Position numbers and translations under genes: made by a program
In this document: positions 41,101 to 48,644 of the stretch, in pieces
Layout of the letters: the number at the start of each line of letters is the position of its first letter
Position numbering within the stretch: position 1 is the stretch's first letter
Notes under the pieces: model-generated
Told to the model about the DNA's origin: nothing
Databases searched by the model: none
What the model saw: the letters and a program-made list of their open reading frames with translations, nothing else
Origin: an uncultured Gammaproteobacteria bacterium
Lineage (GTDB): Bacteria > Pseudomonadota > Gammaproteobacteria > Steroidobacterales > Woeseiaceae
NCBI GenBank assembly: GCA_937899415.1
Contig: CALBPI010000002.1
Location: 1-64,000 of the forward strand
DNA: 64,000 nt
Direction: 5' to 3'

Positions 41101-41411
41101 ACGATCACGTCGGACTGTCCCGTACGCGACACCGAACGCACCTGGCGCACGCCACTGATCGTTCCGACCGCCTCTTCGACGGGTTTCGTCACGAGGCTCT
41201 CGATTTCCTGCGGTGCGGCGCCTGTCAGCTCCGTACGCACGGTCAGGGTGGGGTAGGAGAGGTCGGGCAGCAGGTTGACCGACAGTCGGGTCAACGACAC
41301 GTAGCCAAACATGATGATGGCGACGAAGAGCATGAGCACTGTCACCGGGCGCTCGGTCGCCTTGCGTACGATCCAGAGGCCGTCGCGTGCTGTGCGTTCG
41401 GATTTGGCCAC
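38151..41411 (-). CDS. RND efflux transporter subunit (first of a pair)
   Basis: 1086-residue RND pump. N-terminal TM (TVLMLFVAIIMFGYVSLTRL), a periplasmic domain with LLPDLSYPTLTVRTELTGAA, and TM4 region LAIGLLVDNAIVVLES. A longer loop between halves (about 500-560) carries two extra hydrophobic stretches (AIALIGRLFGLIPVFVFGGF). C-terminal half signatures FIGVIMLAGIVVNNAIVLID and GLLPMALGFGEGAE. It lies 3 bases after the adaptor gene. It is quite different from the second pump, which suggests a heteromeric transporter as in MdtBC. Confidence 0.93.
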   Translation of the reverse strand: MAKSERTARDGLWIVRKATERPVTVLMLFVAIIMFGYVSLTRLSVNLLPDLSYPTLTVRTELTGAAPQEIESLVTKPVEEAVGTISGVRQVRSVSRTGQSDVIVEFNWGTDMNLASVDMREKLDILELPLEARRPLLLRFDPSSEPVMRIAVGPENESAIPLDVDTLKTLRQFGEDDLKDQLESVEGVAAAKVSGGLEDEIQVRVDQQKLAQLDLSISEVAERLRAENVNLAGGRLEQGLRRFLVRTVNEFDSVEAFADAIIANRNGQPIYLRDVAVVTRGYKDREAITRVDGREVIEIALYKEGDANTVLVASNIERRLNRLREDLPEGTGLTVLADQSEFISEAVDNVKSAALLGGILAVIVLYGFLRDARATVIIGLAIPISVIGTFALMHLSDLSLNIMSLGGIALAIGLLVDNAIVVLESIVDKREQGVPLLKAAQQGTSEVAGAVFAATLTTIAVFFPMVFVTGVAGELFRDQSLTVTYALLFSLLLAVLLIPMMASSGARRGFVESEASRRLGFMARMWAAIMRGFRAVGRAIALIGRLFGLIPVFVFGGFYRVISRLYTPVLEWSLRHRAVVCLAAAALFAATMSLVPRLGTELIPQLSQGEFSINLRLAPGTPLAKTDSVVLRAYDAAETVSDIEQSFSVTGTGNRLDANPVDAGEHTGVLTIRMKAGATREDETRAMNQLRTGLDAIPGLSYDFERPALLALSTPVEVVFRGYNLEALRTHAEAMAAQMSSDPQFTDVRSNIEGGNPEIQIEFDQERAAALGLRVRDIADRVVGNVRGNVATRYSWRDKKIDVTVRSVETNDASIEDVRALIVNPGSARPVSLSDVATIRLATGPSEIRRFDQDRVAVVSASLAFGDLGSAAARLENILSTTPLAEGINAEVLGQSEDMQDSLASMQFTLILAVFLVYLVMASQFESLIHPFVILFTIPLALVGAVLALFITGTTINVVAFIGVIMLAGIVVNNAIVLIDTINQMRNTGLARGQAIRDAARARLRPILMTTLTTALGLLPMALGFGEGAEVRTPMAITVIGGLVTSTLLTLVVIPVVYDLLDREKTPSPAPEPQLAQGGDAAVASS

Positions 41412-41414
41412 GGA

Positions 41415-42563
41415 TCAGGTCCCGGCGACGGTTTCGACGCTTTCGGCAGCGGTCGCCAGCGTGGAGGTTTCCTCGCCGATGACGCGGACCTTGCTGCCTG
41501 TTTTGAGTGCGGCCTGCCCGACGACGACCACCTGGTCCTCATCGGCCAGACCCTCGAGAACGGCCACTTCGCCTTCCCAGGCGTAGCCCGTTTCGACGTC
41601 GACGCGTTCCGCGACACCGTCACGAACCACGAACACGCTGCTGCCGCTGGTCGTCTCAATGAGTGCGTCGCGCGGCAACAGTAAGGTATTGCGTTGCTGG
41701 TCGTAGATGACCGCCAGACGCCCGAACATGCCGGGCTTGAGTCGCGACTCTGAGTCGCTGATTTCAACGGTGGCTTTAAAGGTGCCCGTTTCCGGGTCCA
41801 CGGTCGGGCTGATGCGGGCGACGGTGCCTTCAAACAGCTTGCCCGGCAGCGCGTCGATGCGCATACGCACGGGTTGCCCCGCGTCGATGCGGCCGAATTC
41901 GCGCTCCGGCACGTAGAGGTAGGCCACCAGCGGATCGAGTGCTGTGATCGTGAATGTCGGCGCGTTGCGCTCGATCGTGTTGCCGACTTTGATGTCGCGC
42001 GTGGAGACAACGCCCGAGATCGGTGCCCGGATCGTCGTGTAGGCGTATTCCAGCTTGGCGAGCTCAAACTGCGCCTTGAGGCCGTCGAGTTCGTACTTGG
42101 TCGTTTCGAACGCGCTGGCCGCGACCAGGCCTTTCTGGTTGAGCTCTACGCTACGCTCGTACTCTTGCTCCAGCCGCGCCACGTTGGCACGAGACTGCTC
42201 GAGCTCGAGTCTGAGGCGGTCGCCGTCGAGTCGCGCAAGCACGTCGCCGCGTTGCACGAAATCACCTTCCTCTACGAGGATCTGGCGTACTTCACCGCCC
42301 ACCTTGGCCACCACGCTCGCCTCGTCAAAGGCTTCGAGCGATGCGCTGCCCGTGTAAGCCGCGAAGATGTCGCCGCGTCCGACGGTCATGACTTCAACGG
42401 GGATGATGGTCTCGGGCTGCTCAGACTCGCCGTTCTCGGCGACAGTCTCATCGCCGTCAACATCGCCGTCCGTGTTGCCGTCGCCACCGCCGCAGGCCGC
42501 GAGCGTCAGCGACAGCAGGAGCAGGGCGATATTTCGGTGGGCAGGTCGCATTGGGTGGTTCAT
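41415..42563 (-). CDS. RND efflux periplasmic adaptor lipoprotein (HlyD/MFP family)
   Basis: Periplasmic adaptor linking the RND pumps to an outer-membrane channel. 382 residues. Lipoprotein signal with lipobox LAAC (cysteine near residue 24), then an unusual Gly/Asp/Glu-rich linker (GGGDGNTDGDVDGDE), a lipoyl half-motif (VVAKVGGEVRQILVEEGDFV), an alpha-helical hairpin (about 110-160), the second lipoyl half (IRAPISGVVSTRDIKVGNTI) and beta-barrel and membrane-proximal domains. The stop codon is 3 bases before the first pump gene. Confidence 0.92.
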   Translation of the reverse strand: MNHPMRPAHRNIALLLLSLTLAACGGGDGNTDGDVDGDETVAENGESEQPETIIPVEVMTVGRGDIFAAYTGSASLEAFDEASVVAKVGGEVRQILVEEGDFVQRGDVLARLDGDRLRLELEQSRANVARLEQEYERSVELNQKGLVAASAFETTKYELDGLKAQFELAKLEYAYTTIRAPISGVVSTRDIKVGNTIERNAPTFTITALDPLVAYLYVPEREFGRIDAGQPVRMRIDALPGKLFEGTVARISPTVDPETGTFKATVEISDSESRLKPGMFGRLAVIYDQQRNTLLLPRDALIETTSGSSVFVVRDGVAERVDVETGYAWEGEVAVLEGLADEDQVVVVGQAALKTGSKVRVIGEETSTLATAAESVETVAGT

Positions 42564-42600
42564 GGTGTAGCCGTCCAGAGGTCGTTTGATTGTGTTGTCG

Positions 42601-42876
42601 TCAGAACGTATCGGGTTGTAGCGGCAGGTCGCGTGCAGGCTCCAAGTCGAGCGTCGTGGTCAGCGGTGCAAACTCAAGTTCGGCGCTTGGCGGCTCCTGC
42701 AACGGATATACGCTCGCATTTCCCTCTTTGATGCCGCCGGCGCCCAAATGGATGCAGACAACCGCAATGAAGGCCGTGCCCGTTGTCAGGGCAAAAGAAA
42801 GCAGTGGGCGTAGTCCCGCGGCCAGGCCATCGTGTCGTCGCGTCGCGTTTGGGGGGTTGCTGGGGCGCGTCAGCAC
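42601..42876 (-). CDS. Small membrane protein at the head of the RND operon
   Basis: 91 residues, GTG start with GGGAG 8 bases upstream. One hydrophobic segment (LLSFALTTGTAFIAVVCIHLG), then a short periplasmic-like tail rich in Pro and Glu. No family recognised. It ends 37 bases before the adaptor start and is the first frame after the AT-rich promoter region, so it is probably co-transcribed with the pumps. The coding status rests on position and the ribosome binding site. Confidence 0.55.
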   Translation of the reverse strand: MLTRPSNPPNATRRHDGLAAGLRPLLSFALTTGTAFIAVVCIHLGAGGIKEGNASVYPLQEPPSAELEFAPLTTTLDLEPARDLPLQPDTF

Positions 42877-42902
42877 GAAGTCGCTCCCGATTTACTGTTC
42901 TA

Positions 42903-42935
42903 GTGTTGTAGTAACATATAACACCATAACAACAC
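42903..42935 (-). promoter_or_regulatory. AT-rich promoter/operator with dyad symmetry
   Basis: GTGTTGT (42903-42909) and ACAACAC (42929-42935) are perfect inverted arms around a 19-base AT-rich centre, in a strongly GC-rich neighbourhood. On the minus strand TTGTTA and TACAAC, 16 bases apart, could be promoter hexamers within the dyad. This fits a repressor-controlled promoter for the RND operon; no regulator gene is adjacent. Confidence 0.5.
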
Positions 42936-42954
42936 GCGCAAGCCTTGATTCGGG

Positions 42955-42982
42955 CAAAAAAAAGCCCCGCAATGCGGGGCTT
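42955..42982 (-). terminator. Rho-independent terminator of prc
   Basis: On the minus strand AAGCCCCGC and GCGGGGCTT form a 9-bp stem with a 3-base loop, followed by a run of eight T (the A run at 42956-42963). It lies 32 bases after the prc stop codon and insulates prc from the RND operon. Confidence 0.9.
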
Positions 42983-43013
42983 GGGTACGTGTCTAAGTGA
43001 CGTCTGCGTCGGA

Positions 43014-45137
43014 TTAGCGTTCGTTTCGCGCCATTTCGGTGCGCTGCAGCGACACCATATCCGCCACGACGTCAGCCGCTTCATTGAGCACGATATCGGG
43101 CAACTCGGCTTCTTCGAGGGCTTCCATGCTGTCGAGCGGCTCGAGGCCGGCGGCTTCGCGGCGCGCGTTTTCGCGGTCAAGGCGTGCCTGGCGGAACGCT
43201 TCGCGTTCCACCTTGCGGGTCTCGAGATTCAGCGACACGGTGTCACGCTCTCGGTTGGCGCGAATCGCCTCAAGATCCGACAGGAGGAACTCGTGATCGG
43301 CGTCACCCCGCAGGCGCGCCTCCAGATTCTGCGCCAGCACCGAAATGCTGTCATCCAGTGAGGAGCCGGGCCGGAAACGTGTGCGGCGAATCTGGTCCCA
43401 GGGCAGGGCCCGTGGCCGCGTGCTTTCACCGAATTCCTCGGCATCAATCAGCGACGGCAACTCGATGTCGGGCAGCACGCCGCGGTTCTGGGTGCTGTCA
43501 CCCGTGACGCGGTAGTACTTGCCGATGGTCAATGTGAGCTGTCCCAGACCGTCGCCTTCACTGCGCGGTACAAACTGGTCGAGGTTGTAAAGGTTCTGAA
43601 CAGAGCCCTTGCCGAACGTTTGCTGACCCAGCACCACACCGCGTTCGTAGTCCTGGATGGCGCCCGCGAAAATCTCCGAGGCCGAGGCGCTGAAGCGGTC
43701 GACCAGCACCGCGAGCGGGCCGTTGTAGGCGACGCTGGGTACGGGGTCCTTGAGAACTTCGACGCGGGCGTGGCCGTAACGCAGCTGCACAACGGGGCCC
43801 TGGTCGATGAACAGGCCTGAGAGCATCGTGGCTTCGGTCAGGTGGCCGCCACCGTTGCCGCGCAGGTCAACGACGATGCCGTCGACGCCTTCCGCCTGAA
43901 GCTCGGCCAGGATGCGCTGAACGTCGCGCGTGGTGCTCTTGAAGTCTTTGTCGCCGGCCTGCTGCGCCTGATAGTCGCGGTAAAAGCTCGGGATCTCGAT
44001 GACGCCGATTCTGAGGTCGCGGTCTTCACGCGGCACGGTCAGCACTTCGCTTTTGGCGGCTTGTTCCTCGAGCTTGACCTGACCGCGAACGAGTTCGATG
44101 ACGCTTTGCGAGTCACCGGGCAGGGCGCCGCCAGGCAGTACCTGCAGTCGCACGACGGTGTCCTTAGGACCGCGAATAAGCTGCACGACGTCATCAAGAC
44201 GCCAGCCGATGACATCGACGATCTCACCTGAGGCGCCTTCACCGACACCGACAATCCGGTCTGCAGGCTGTAACGTGCCGTCACGTGCCGCAGGGCCGCC
44301 GGTGATCACATTCATGACTTTGACGTACTCGTCTTCGGTCTGCAGCGAGGCGCCGATACCGAAGTACGACAGGCTCATCTGGATCCGGTATTCCTCCGAA
44401 TTGCGTGGGCTCAGGTAGCTGGAATGCGGGTCCAGCGTTCGAGCAAAGGCATTCATGAAGACTTCGAACACGTCGTCCGAGTTGACCTGGTTAAGCTGGC
44501 GCTCAAAGCGCTGGTAACGCTTGCGCAGCTTCTCCTGGGTATCGGGCCAGGTCGTTTCCGTCAGCAGGAGATTCAGTGCGTCGTTCTTGACACGCTTGCG
44601 CCAGATTTCATCGAGCTCGGCCTTATTACTCGGCCAGGCGGTGTCTTCTCGGTCGAACTGGAAGCTCTCATCGACGCCGAAGTCCGGTTCCTGCTCGAGC
44701 GTCGCCACGGCGTACTGCCAACGTTCCGCGGCGCGCGCCTGGTAGGTTCGGAAGATCTCGAAGACCGGGTCGAGCGACGCGCCGACGACCATGTTGTCGA
44801 TGCGGTCGCGGTACTGCTCGAAGCGTTCGATGTCGCTGGCCAGGAAATAGAGTCGGTTGCCGTCGAGCGCTTCGATGTAAGTATCGAGCACTTGCGCTGA
44901 GAGCTGATCATCGACAGGTGTTCGACTGTAATGCGACTTCTCGACGAAGCGCGTGACCAGCGAGCTGATGCGGTGGTGCTGCGGTGTCGGTTCCAGCACT
45001 TCGTCGGTGATGAGGTCTGCCGAGGCCATGCCCGCCAGCACGCAGAAAGCTGCGGCGCCGGAAGTCAGTGCAATAAGGCGGTGACGAAGGCTCTTAAATG
45101 AAGGCGCTGGGTTGCGTTCTCGGGTCGCTGTCTGCAT
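43014..45137 (-). CDS. prc: Tail-specific carboxy-terminal protease Prc
   Basis: Periplasmic S41 protease that trims or degrades proteins from the C-terminus, including peptidoglycan hydrolases and penicillin-binding protein 3 in E. coli. 707 residues from ATG 45137, which has AGGAAG upstream and gives a signal peptide cut near ASA-D (residue 40). PDZ domain about 250-340 (YFGIGASLQTEDE, AARDGTLQPADRIVGV); catalytic S485 (RFSASASEIF) and K510 (FGKGSVQ). The substrate-binding GNGGGHLTEA loop is at about 428. The tail is charged and helical. A terminator follows. Confidence 0.95.
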   Translation of the reverse strand: MQTATRERNPAPSFKSLRHRLIALTSGAAAFCVLAGMASADLITDEVLEPTPQHHRISSLVTRFVEKSHYSRTPVDDQLSAQVLDTYIEALDGNRLYFLASDIERFEQYRDRIDNMVVGASLDPVFEIFRTYQARAAERWQYAVATLEQEPDFGVDESFQFDREDTAWPSNKAELDEIWRKRVKNDALNLLLTETTWPDTQEKLRKRYQRFERQLNQVNSDDVFEVFMNAFARTLDPHSSYLSPRNSEEYRIQMSLSYFGIGASLQTEDEYVKVMNVITGGPAARDGTLQPADRIVGVGEGASGEIVDVIGWRLDDVVQLIRGPKDTVVRLQVLPGGALPGDSQSVIELVRGQVKLEEQAAKSEVLTVPREDRDLRIGVIEIPSFYRDYQAQQAGDKDFKSTTRDVQRILAELQAEGVDGIVVDLRGNGGGHLTEATMLSGLFIDQGPVVQLRYGHARVEVLKDPVPSVAYNGPLAVLVDRFSASASEIFAGAIQDYERGVVLGQQTFGKGSVQNLYNLDQFVPRSEGDGLGQLTLTIGKYYRVTGDSTQNRGVLPDIELPSLIDAEEFGESTRPRALPWDQIRRTRFRPGSSLDDSISVLAQNLEARLRGDADHEFLLSDLEAIRANRERDTVSLNLETRKVEREAFRQARLDRENARREAAGLEPLDSMEALEEAELPDIVLNEAADVVADMVSLQRTEMARNER

Positions 45138-45368
45138 GTGCTTCCTGGCTGACTCGGTTAGGGGGACGTTCTTGAATCTGTGAGGCGGACCACCGCAATG
45201 GTTTTCCACGCGGCGCGGGCGCCGTACACTCTCGCCCGCGGGGCGGAACTGTCGTGCCGCACAGTCTTTCTTGTAGCACCTTCGGTGCCGTAAAAGCTAG
45301 TCACAGGGCGCATTCCGGCCGATTGACCGCTGCGGGCGCCGACCGCGTCGGAACGCGACAAATCCAAC

Positions 45369-45656
45369 ATGAAACCATTGACCATAATCACCGGTGTCGT
45401 CCTGGGCTCCGCTGCCGCCATCACGCTGGGCCTTGCAGTCGTCATGCTGATCTTCGTGCTCAGCGGGCTGGACCAGCCCCGGATACGCGACGAATTCTCG
45501 CCACTGGCCGGAAGTGTGGCCCTGTTTGCGCTATTGACCGCCGTCAGCGCCGGGAGTTTCGTGGGCCTCGTAAAGGAGACGCCTTGGCGCTGGTCGGCGC
45601 AGGCTGCGATGTGGGTCTTGCTCGTCGCTATCGGCGTCTATTACTGGCCGTCCTAG
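45369..45656 (+). CDS. Small three-helix membrane protein, unknown
   Basis: 95 residues, mostly hydrophobic: ITGVVLGSAAAITLGLAVVM, then LAGSVALFALLTAVSAGSF, then AAMWVLLVAIGVYYWPS. No family recognised. The interval 45138-45368 between prc and this gene holds no other gene; a short AGCACC/GGTGC stem at about 45277-45289 is the only structure I noticed. Confidence 0.7.
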   Translation: MKPLTIITGVVLGSAAAITLGLAVVMLIFVLSGLDQPRIRDEFSPLAGSVALFALLTAVSAGSFVGLVKETPWRWSAQAAMWVLLVAIGVYYWPS

Positions 45657-45659
45657 CGT

Positions 45660-45956
45660 CTAACGGGCGCCGCCGATCTGTCCGGCTTGCGCGTAGGCTT
45701 CGGCCAGAATACCCAGGAGTTGTTGCCGGGAAACAGCGTCAGTGAGTTCGGGTGCGAGCTGGCGCCATGCCGAGTAGGCGCCGTCTGCATGTCCGGGGAG
45801 CTCGTCCATAAGCTGAAGCGTGCGGTAGTCCTCGGCCAGCACGGCAAAGTCGCGACGCAAAGCATCCGCGCGCGACGCCTCAGCGTCGTCGATGTGCTGT
45901 CGAAGCTTTTTGGTGAGTTCAGCCTGCAGCGTTGCCGCCGCACCCCGATCGCTCAC
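45660..45956 (-). CDS. Small helical protein, unknown
   Basis: 98 residues from GTG 45956, entirely helical and charged (LQAELTKKLRQHIDDAEASR, RRDFAVLAEDYRTLQLMDEL, RQQLLGILAEAYAQAGQIGG). No family recognised. The start lies 7 bases after the stop codon of the DUF1232 gene, so the two are probably co-transcribed. No strong ribosome binding site. Convergent with the preceding small membrane gene, 3 bases apart. Confidence 0.6.
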   Translation of the reverse strand: MSDRGAAATLQAELTKKLRQHIDDAEASRADALRRDFAVLAEDYRTLQLMDELPGHADGAYSAWRQLAPELTDAVSRQQLLGILAEAYAQAGQIGGAR

Positions 45957-45963
45957 GAGCGTT

Positions 45964-46545
45964 CTAGAAGATTGAGAACGGCGACTTGAAGCTGCGGCCC
46001 GAGCCCGACGAGCGGGAGCGGCGGCCGCCACGGCGGCGGCGGCGCATGCGCGAGTGGAGCTCGGCCCGACGGCCCGACAGCCATTCTTCACGCGAAACTT
46101 CGTCTTCCTCGTTGCCGCGGCGCGTCTCTTCGCGGGCGCGGAATGCGCAGAAGTCTTCATAGGCGTCGATCTCGTGTTTGAGTTCGCGCACCACGAGTTC
46201 GACCATGATCGCGTCGTCAAGGAAGCCGAGTCCCGGAATGTGGTCGGGAATGAGATCTTCTTCCTCAGTGAAGTAGGCGAGTGCGTTGAGAACGCGGTTG
46301 GTCTCTTCCTTGGGCAGCTGCCATTCGCTGTCGCGCAGCATCGCCGTCATCGTTGAGAGCTTGTAGAACCGTTCGCGGATGAAGTCGGGTGCGTCGCTCG
46401 TGTTGACTTCTTCAAGCAGCGCGTTCGCCGCGTCAACGATTTCCGACTCAGAGAGTGTATCCGCAGACTTTTGCGCCTGCCGCATGATCAACCGGAAGTG
46501 TTCCAGGTCGTTTTCGCTCAGATCAAAGGCGATCCGGATGGACAT
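45964..46545 (-). CDS. DUF1232 (YkvA-like) domain protein with Arg-rich tail
   Basis: 193 residues. The centre matches DUF1232: EDLIPDHIPGLGFLDDAIM with VELVVRELKHEIDAYEDF. The N-terminal third is helical (AANALLEEVNTSDAPDFIRE). The C-terminal 30 residues are strongly basic (RMRRRRRGGRRSRSSGSGRS) and end FKSPFSIF, resembling a nucleic-acid-binding tail. The ATG follows GGGGAGAG. Function unknown. Confidence 0.8.
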   Translation of the reverse strand: MSIRIAFDLSENDLEHFRLIMRQAQKSADTLSESEIVDAANALLEEVNTSDAPDFIRERFYKLSTMTAMLRDSEWQLPKEETNRVLNALAYFTEEEDLIPDHIPGLGFLDDAIMVELVVRELKHEIDAYEDFCAFRAREETRRGNEEDEVSREEWLSGRRAELHSRMRRRRRGGRRSRSSGSGRSFKSPFSIF

Positions 46546-46637
46546 CAGCGCTCTCCCCGAAGATTGATGATCCTAAACTGGGATGAAGCCTATGCCACGC
46601 CAGTCGGGCGCGTCAACGCGCCCGGCCAGCGCCCTGG

Positions 46638-47108
46638 CTAGCCTGCGAGCAGGCTACGCAGCATCCAGGCGTTTTTCTCATGCACCTGCATCCGCTGGGT
46701 CAGCAGGTCTGCGGTCGGCTCATCACCGGCGCTTTCGGCCAGCGGCATCACCTCCCGCGCCGTGCGCGCGATGGTCTCCTGGGCCGTCACGAGCTGGCGC
46801 ACCATGTCGAGCGCCTCGGGATGCCCCGTCTCATCGGCGACGTTCGAGAGCTCCGAGTACGCGGTGTAGGACCCCGGTGCGGGCTCGCCCAGCGCGCGGA
46901 TTCGCTCGGCGATGTCATCAACGGCCGTTGCGAGTTCCACGTACTGCGTCTCGAACATGGTGTGCAGGGTCGCAAACATGGGCCCTTCGACATTCCAGTG
47001 AAAGTTGTGCGTCTTCAGGTAGGTGGAATAGCTGTCCGCGAGCAGGCGTGACAGTCCCGCGGCGATGGTCTTGCGGTCGGTGTCGCTGATGCCGATGTCG
47101 ATCTGCAT
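46638..47108 (-). CDS. dps: Dps-family ferritin-like DNA protection protein
   Basis: Dodecameric ferroxidase that stores iron and protects DNA in stress. 156 residues from ATG 47108 with AGGAGA upstream. Ferroxidase ligands lie in KTHNFHWNVEGPMF and FETQYVELATAVDDIAERI. The N-terminus is short with few lysines, so direct DNA binding is uncertain. A -10-like TATGAT on this strand lies at 47153-47158. Confidence 0.92.
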   Translation of the reverse strand: MQIDIGISDTDRKTIAAGLSRLLADSYSTYLKTHNFHWNVEGPMFATLHTMFETQYVELATAVDDIAERIRALGEPAPGSYTAYSELSNVADETGHPEALDMVRQLVTAQETIARTAREVMPLAESAGDEPTADLLTQRMQVHEKNAWMLRSLLAG

Positions 47109-47226
47109 GGCTGTGATCTCCTGCGAGTGGTTTGCGTTGCGGCGAAGCATGAATCATACGCGCGCACAACGAGCTCAGCAGTTGAAACTGCCGATCGCAG
47201 CGATAGATCGAATCGATGATCCGGGT

Positions 47227-47742
47227 CTAGTGCGGGAACAGCTTGGGCGGTTCGGGAAAGGTGGCGCGACGCTCGCCCGTGAGCTCCGCGTAGAGCGCAC
47301 CGACGCTGCTATCAGTATCAACGTCCGTCGGGCGCTTGGCACGCCGCAGCTTTACAAAGTTAAACCCGGCACGGCCGCGGTCATTGATGCCGAAGAACAG
47401 GCAGCGGCCGGCGCCTTCCCAGAGCGTGAGGAAGGGCAGCCCGCGACGCGCGCGGACGGTGTTGATGAAGGAGCCGCGGTCAGCCACATAATCAGCCTCG
47501 AGCAACTCGGTGCGGTAGTCGAGCGTGCTTGCGGGTTCAGGTGCCGAGAAGGGCGCAGACTCGACGGGCAGCGCAGGGGGCGCCGGGCGATATTGCCATC
47601 GCTCGGGTACGAGCGACAGGCCACCGGTCACCGGCGCTAGGTTGGACGCGGCGGGTGCTGTCGCGTCGGCGCAAGTGGGTCCACATACCATGGCGAGTGC
47701 GGCGGCGATTAGCCCTGCAAACACTGTATTGCGTGTGACCAC
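47227..47742 (-). CDS. Secreted protein of unknown function
   Basis: 171 residues with a signal peptide (VFAGLIAAALAMVCGPTCA, cut near residue 25). The mature part is Pro-rich at first, then carries LDYRTELLEADYVADRG, GRCLFFGINDRGRAGF and a short C-terminus with no known motif. GTG start with GAGGT upstream. No family recognised. The interval 47743-47874 to the next gene contains nothing I can name. Confidence 0.65.
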   Translation of the reverse strand: MVTRNTVFAGLIAAALAMVCGPTCADATAPAASNLAPVTGGLSLVPERWQYRPAPPALPVESAPFSAPEPASTLDYRTELLEADYVADRGSFINTVRARRGLPFLTLWEGAGRCLFFGINDRGRAGFNFVKLRRAKRPTDVDTDSSVGALYAELTGERRATFPEPPKLFPH

Positions 47743-47874
47743 GTGCTGACCTCAATCGTCCCCCCAGGAACACAGGTACAGCCTAGCCGCGACGGCGCTG
47801 CGGCGCGTCGATGAGGTTCTCTGTTTTGGAGGTGTTGCCGAGCTTATGTCAGCTCCGGCGGCGCTCAGGACCAA

Positions 47875-48204
47875 TCAGTCGCGGCGCCAGATCCCGCTGG
47901 TACGAAAGCTGCCCGTGTTGTAGGGGTCCATACCGTTATCGTCGGGGTCGCACAGCGCGTCTTCCGAAAGGGTGAGCAACTCTTCGGTCCGCTCCTCGGG
48001 CTGATCGAGCACCTGGTCACGATCGTTTGGAGACCGCACATGGCCCTGCAGTGGTGCACCGGCGCGCGGCGCTTCGCCCGGCAGGCGGCGGATGGGCTGC
48101 AGCGTGCGGGAAAGACCCGTCGGGATATGGGCGTCGGGCGGCGCGACATCCTTGACGCGTCGATCCGACACGTATTGCTTCAATTTGTCGATCAATCCAG
48201 CCAT
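47875..48204 (-). CDS. Small hypothetical protein
   Basis: 109 residues, hydrophilic and charged. Starts MAGLIDKLKQYVSDRRVKD and ends with DPYNTGSFRTSGIWRRD, a tail pattern (DPYNTG.F) I associate with small conserved hypothetical proteins. No signal or membrane segment. Coding status is supported by composition and by the lack of competing frames. Confidence 0.55.
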   Translation of the reverse strand: MAGLIDKLKQYVSDRRVKDVAPPDAHIPTGLSRTLQPIRRLPGEAPRAGAPLQGHVRSPNDRDQVLDQPEERTEELLTLSEDALCDPDDNGMDPYNTGSFRTSGIWRRD

Positions 48205-48316
48205 GTCAGTTCACATCGACGTCTCCGAATGGACGTCCGCTTATGAAAAGTTATCTCCGACGGGGCATATCGGCCAGCAGGCCGGGCCGGAACTGTGAGG
48301 CAGTTCACATTTGGCG

Positions 48317-48577
48317 TCAGATTTTGCGGGCCAGTGCAATGCCCGCACGAAGTACGGTGATGGCAAGCAGTGGCGACAGCGTGAAGAACCAGATCGCCGG
48401 GCTGCCCGCAGCAAGCTCTCCGAAGAGCGATCCGAGCCAGCGGCCCAGGGTGCCGTTGTCGCCGAAAGGACCAAACGTCTTGGTCCCCGCGAAGTAGGCC
48501 GCGGGAAAGACGAGCACGATCGTGGCCAGCAGGATGCAGCCCGCGATAATCGCTTCTCGTTTGATGAATTTGCCCAA
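48317..48577 (-). CDS. Small two-helix membrane protein, unknown
   Basis: 86 residues from TTG. Two membrane helices (IIAGCILLATIVLVFPAAYF; AIWFFTLSPLLAITVLRAGI) with a polar, Gly-rich loop (GTKTFGPFGDNGTLGRW). No family recognised. Confidence 0.6.
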   Translation of the reverse strand: MGKFIKREAIIAGCILLATIVLVFPAAYFAGTKTFGPFGDNGTLGRWLGSLFGELAAGSPAIWFFTLSPLLAITVLRAGIALARKI

Positions 48578-48644
48578 CGCACCGACCCGTGTTCGCAGTG
48601 GCCGCGATGCTCGGGCAATCGCAGCGCCGGGTCAAGCCGTGTGT

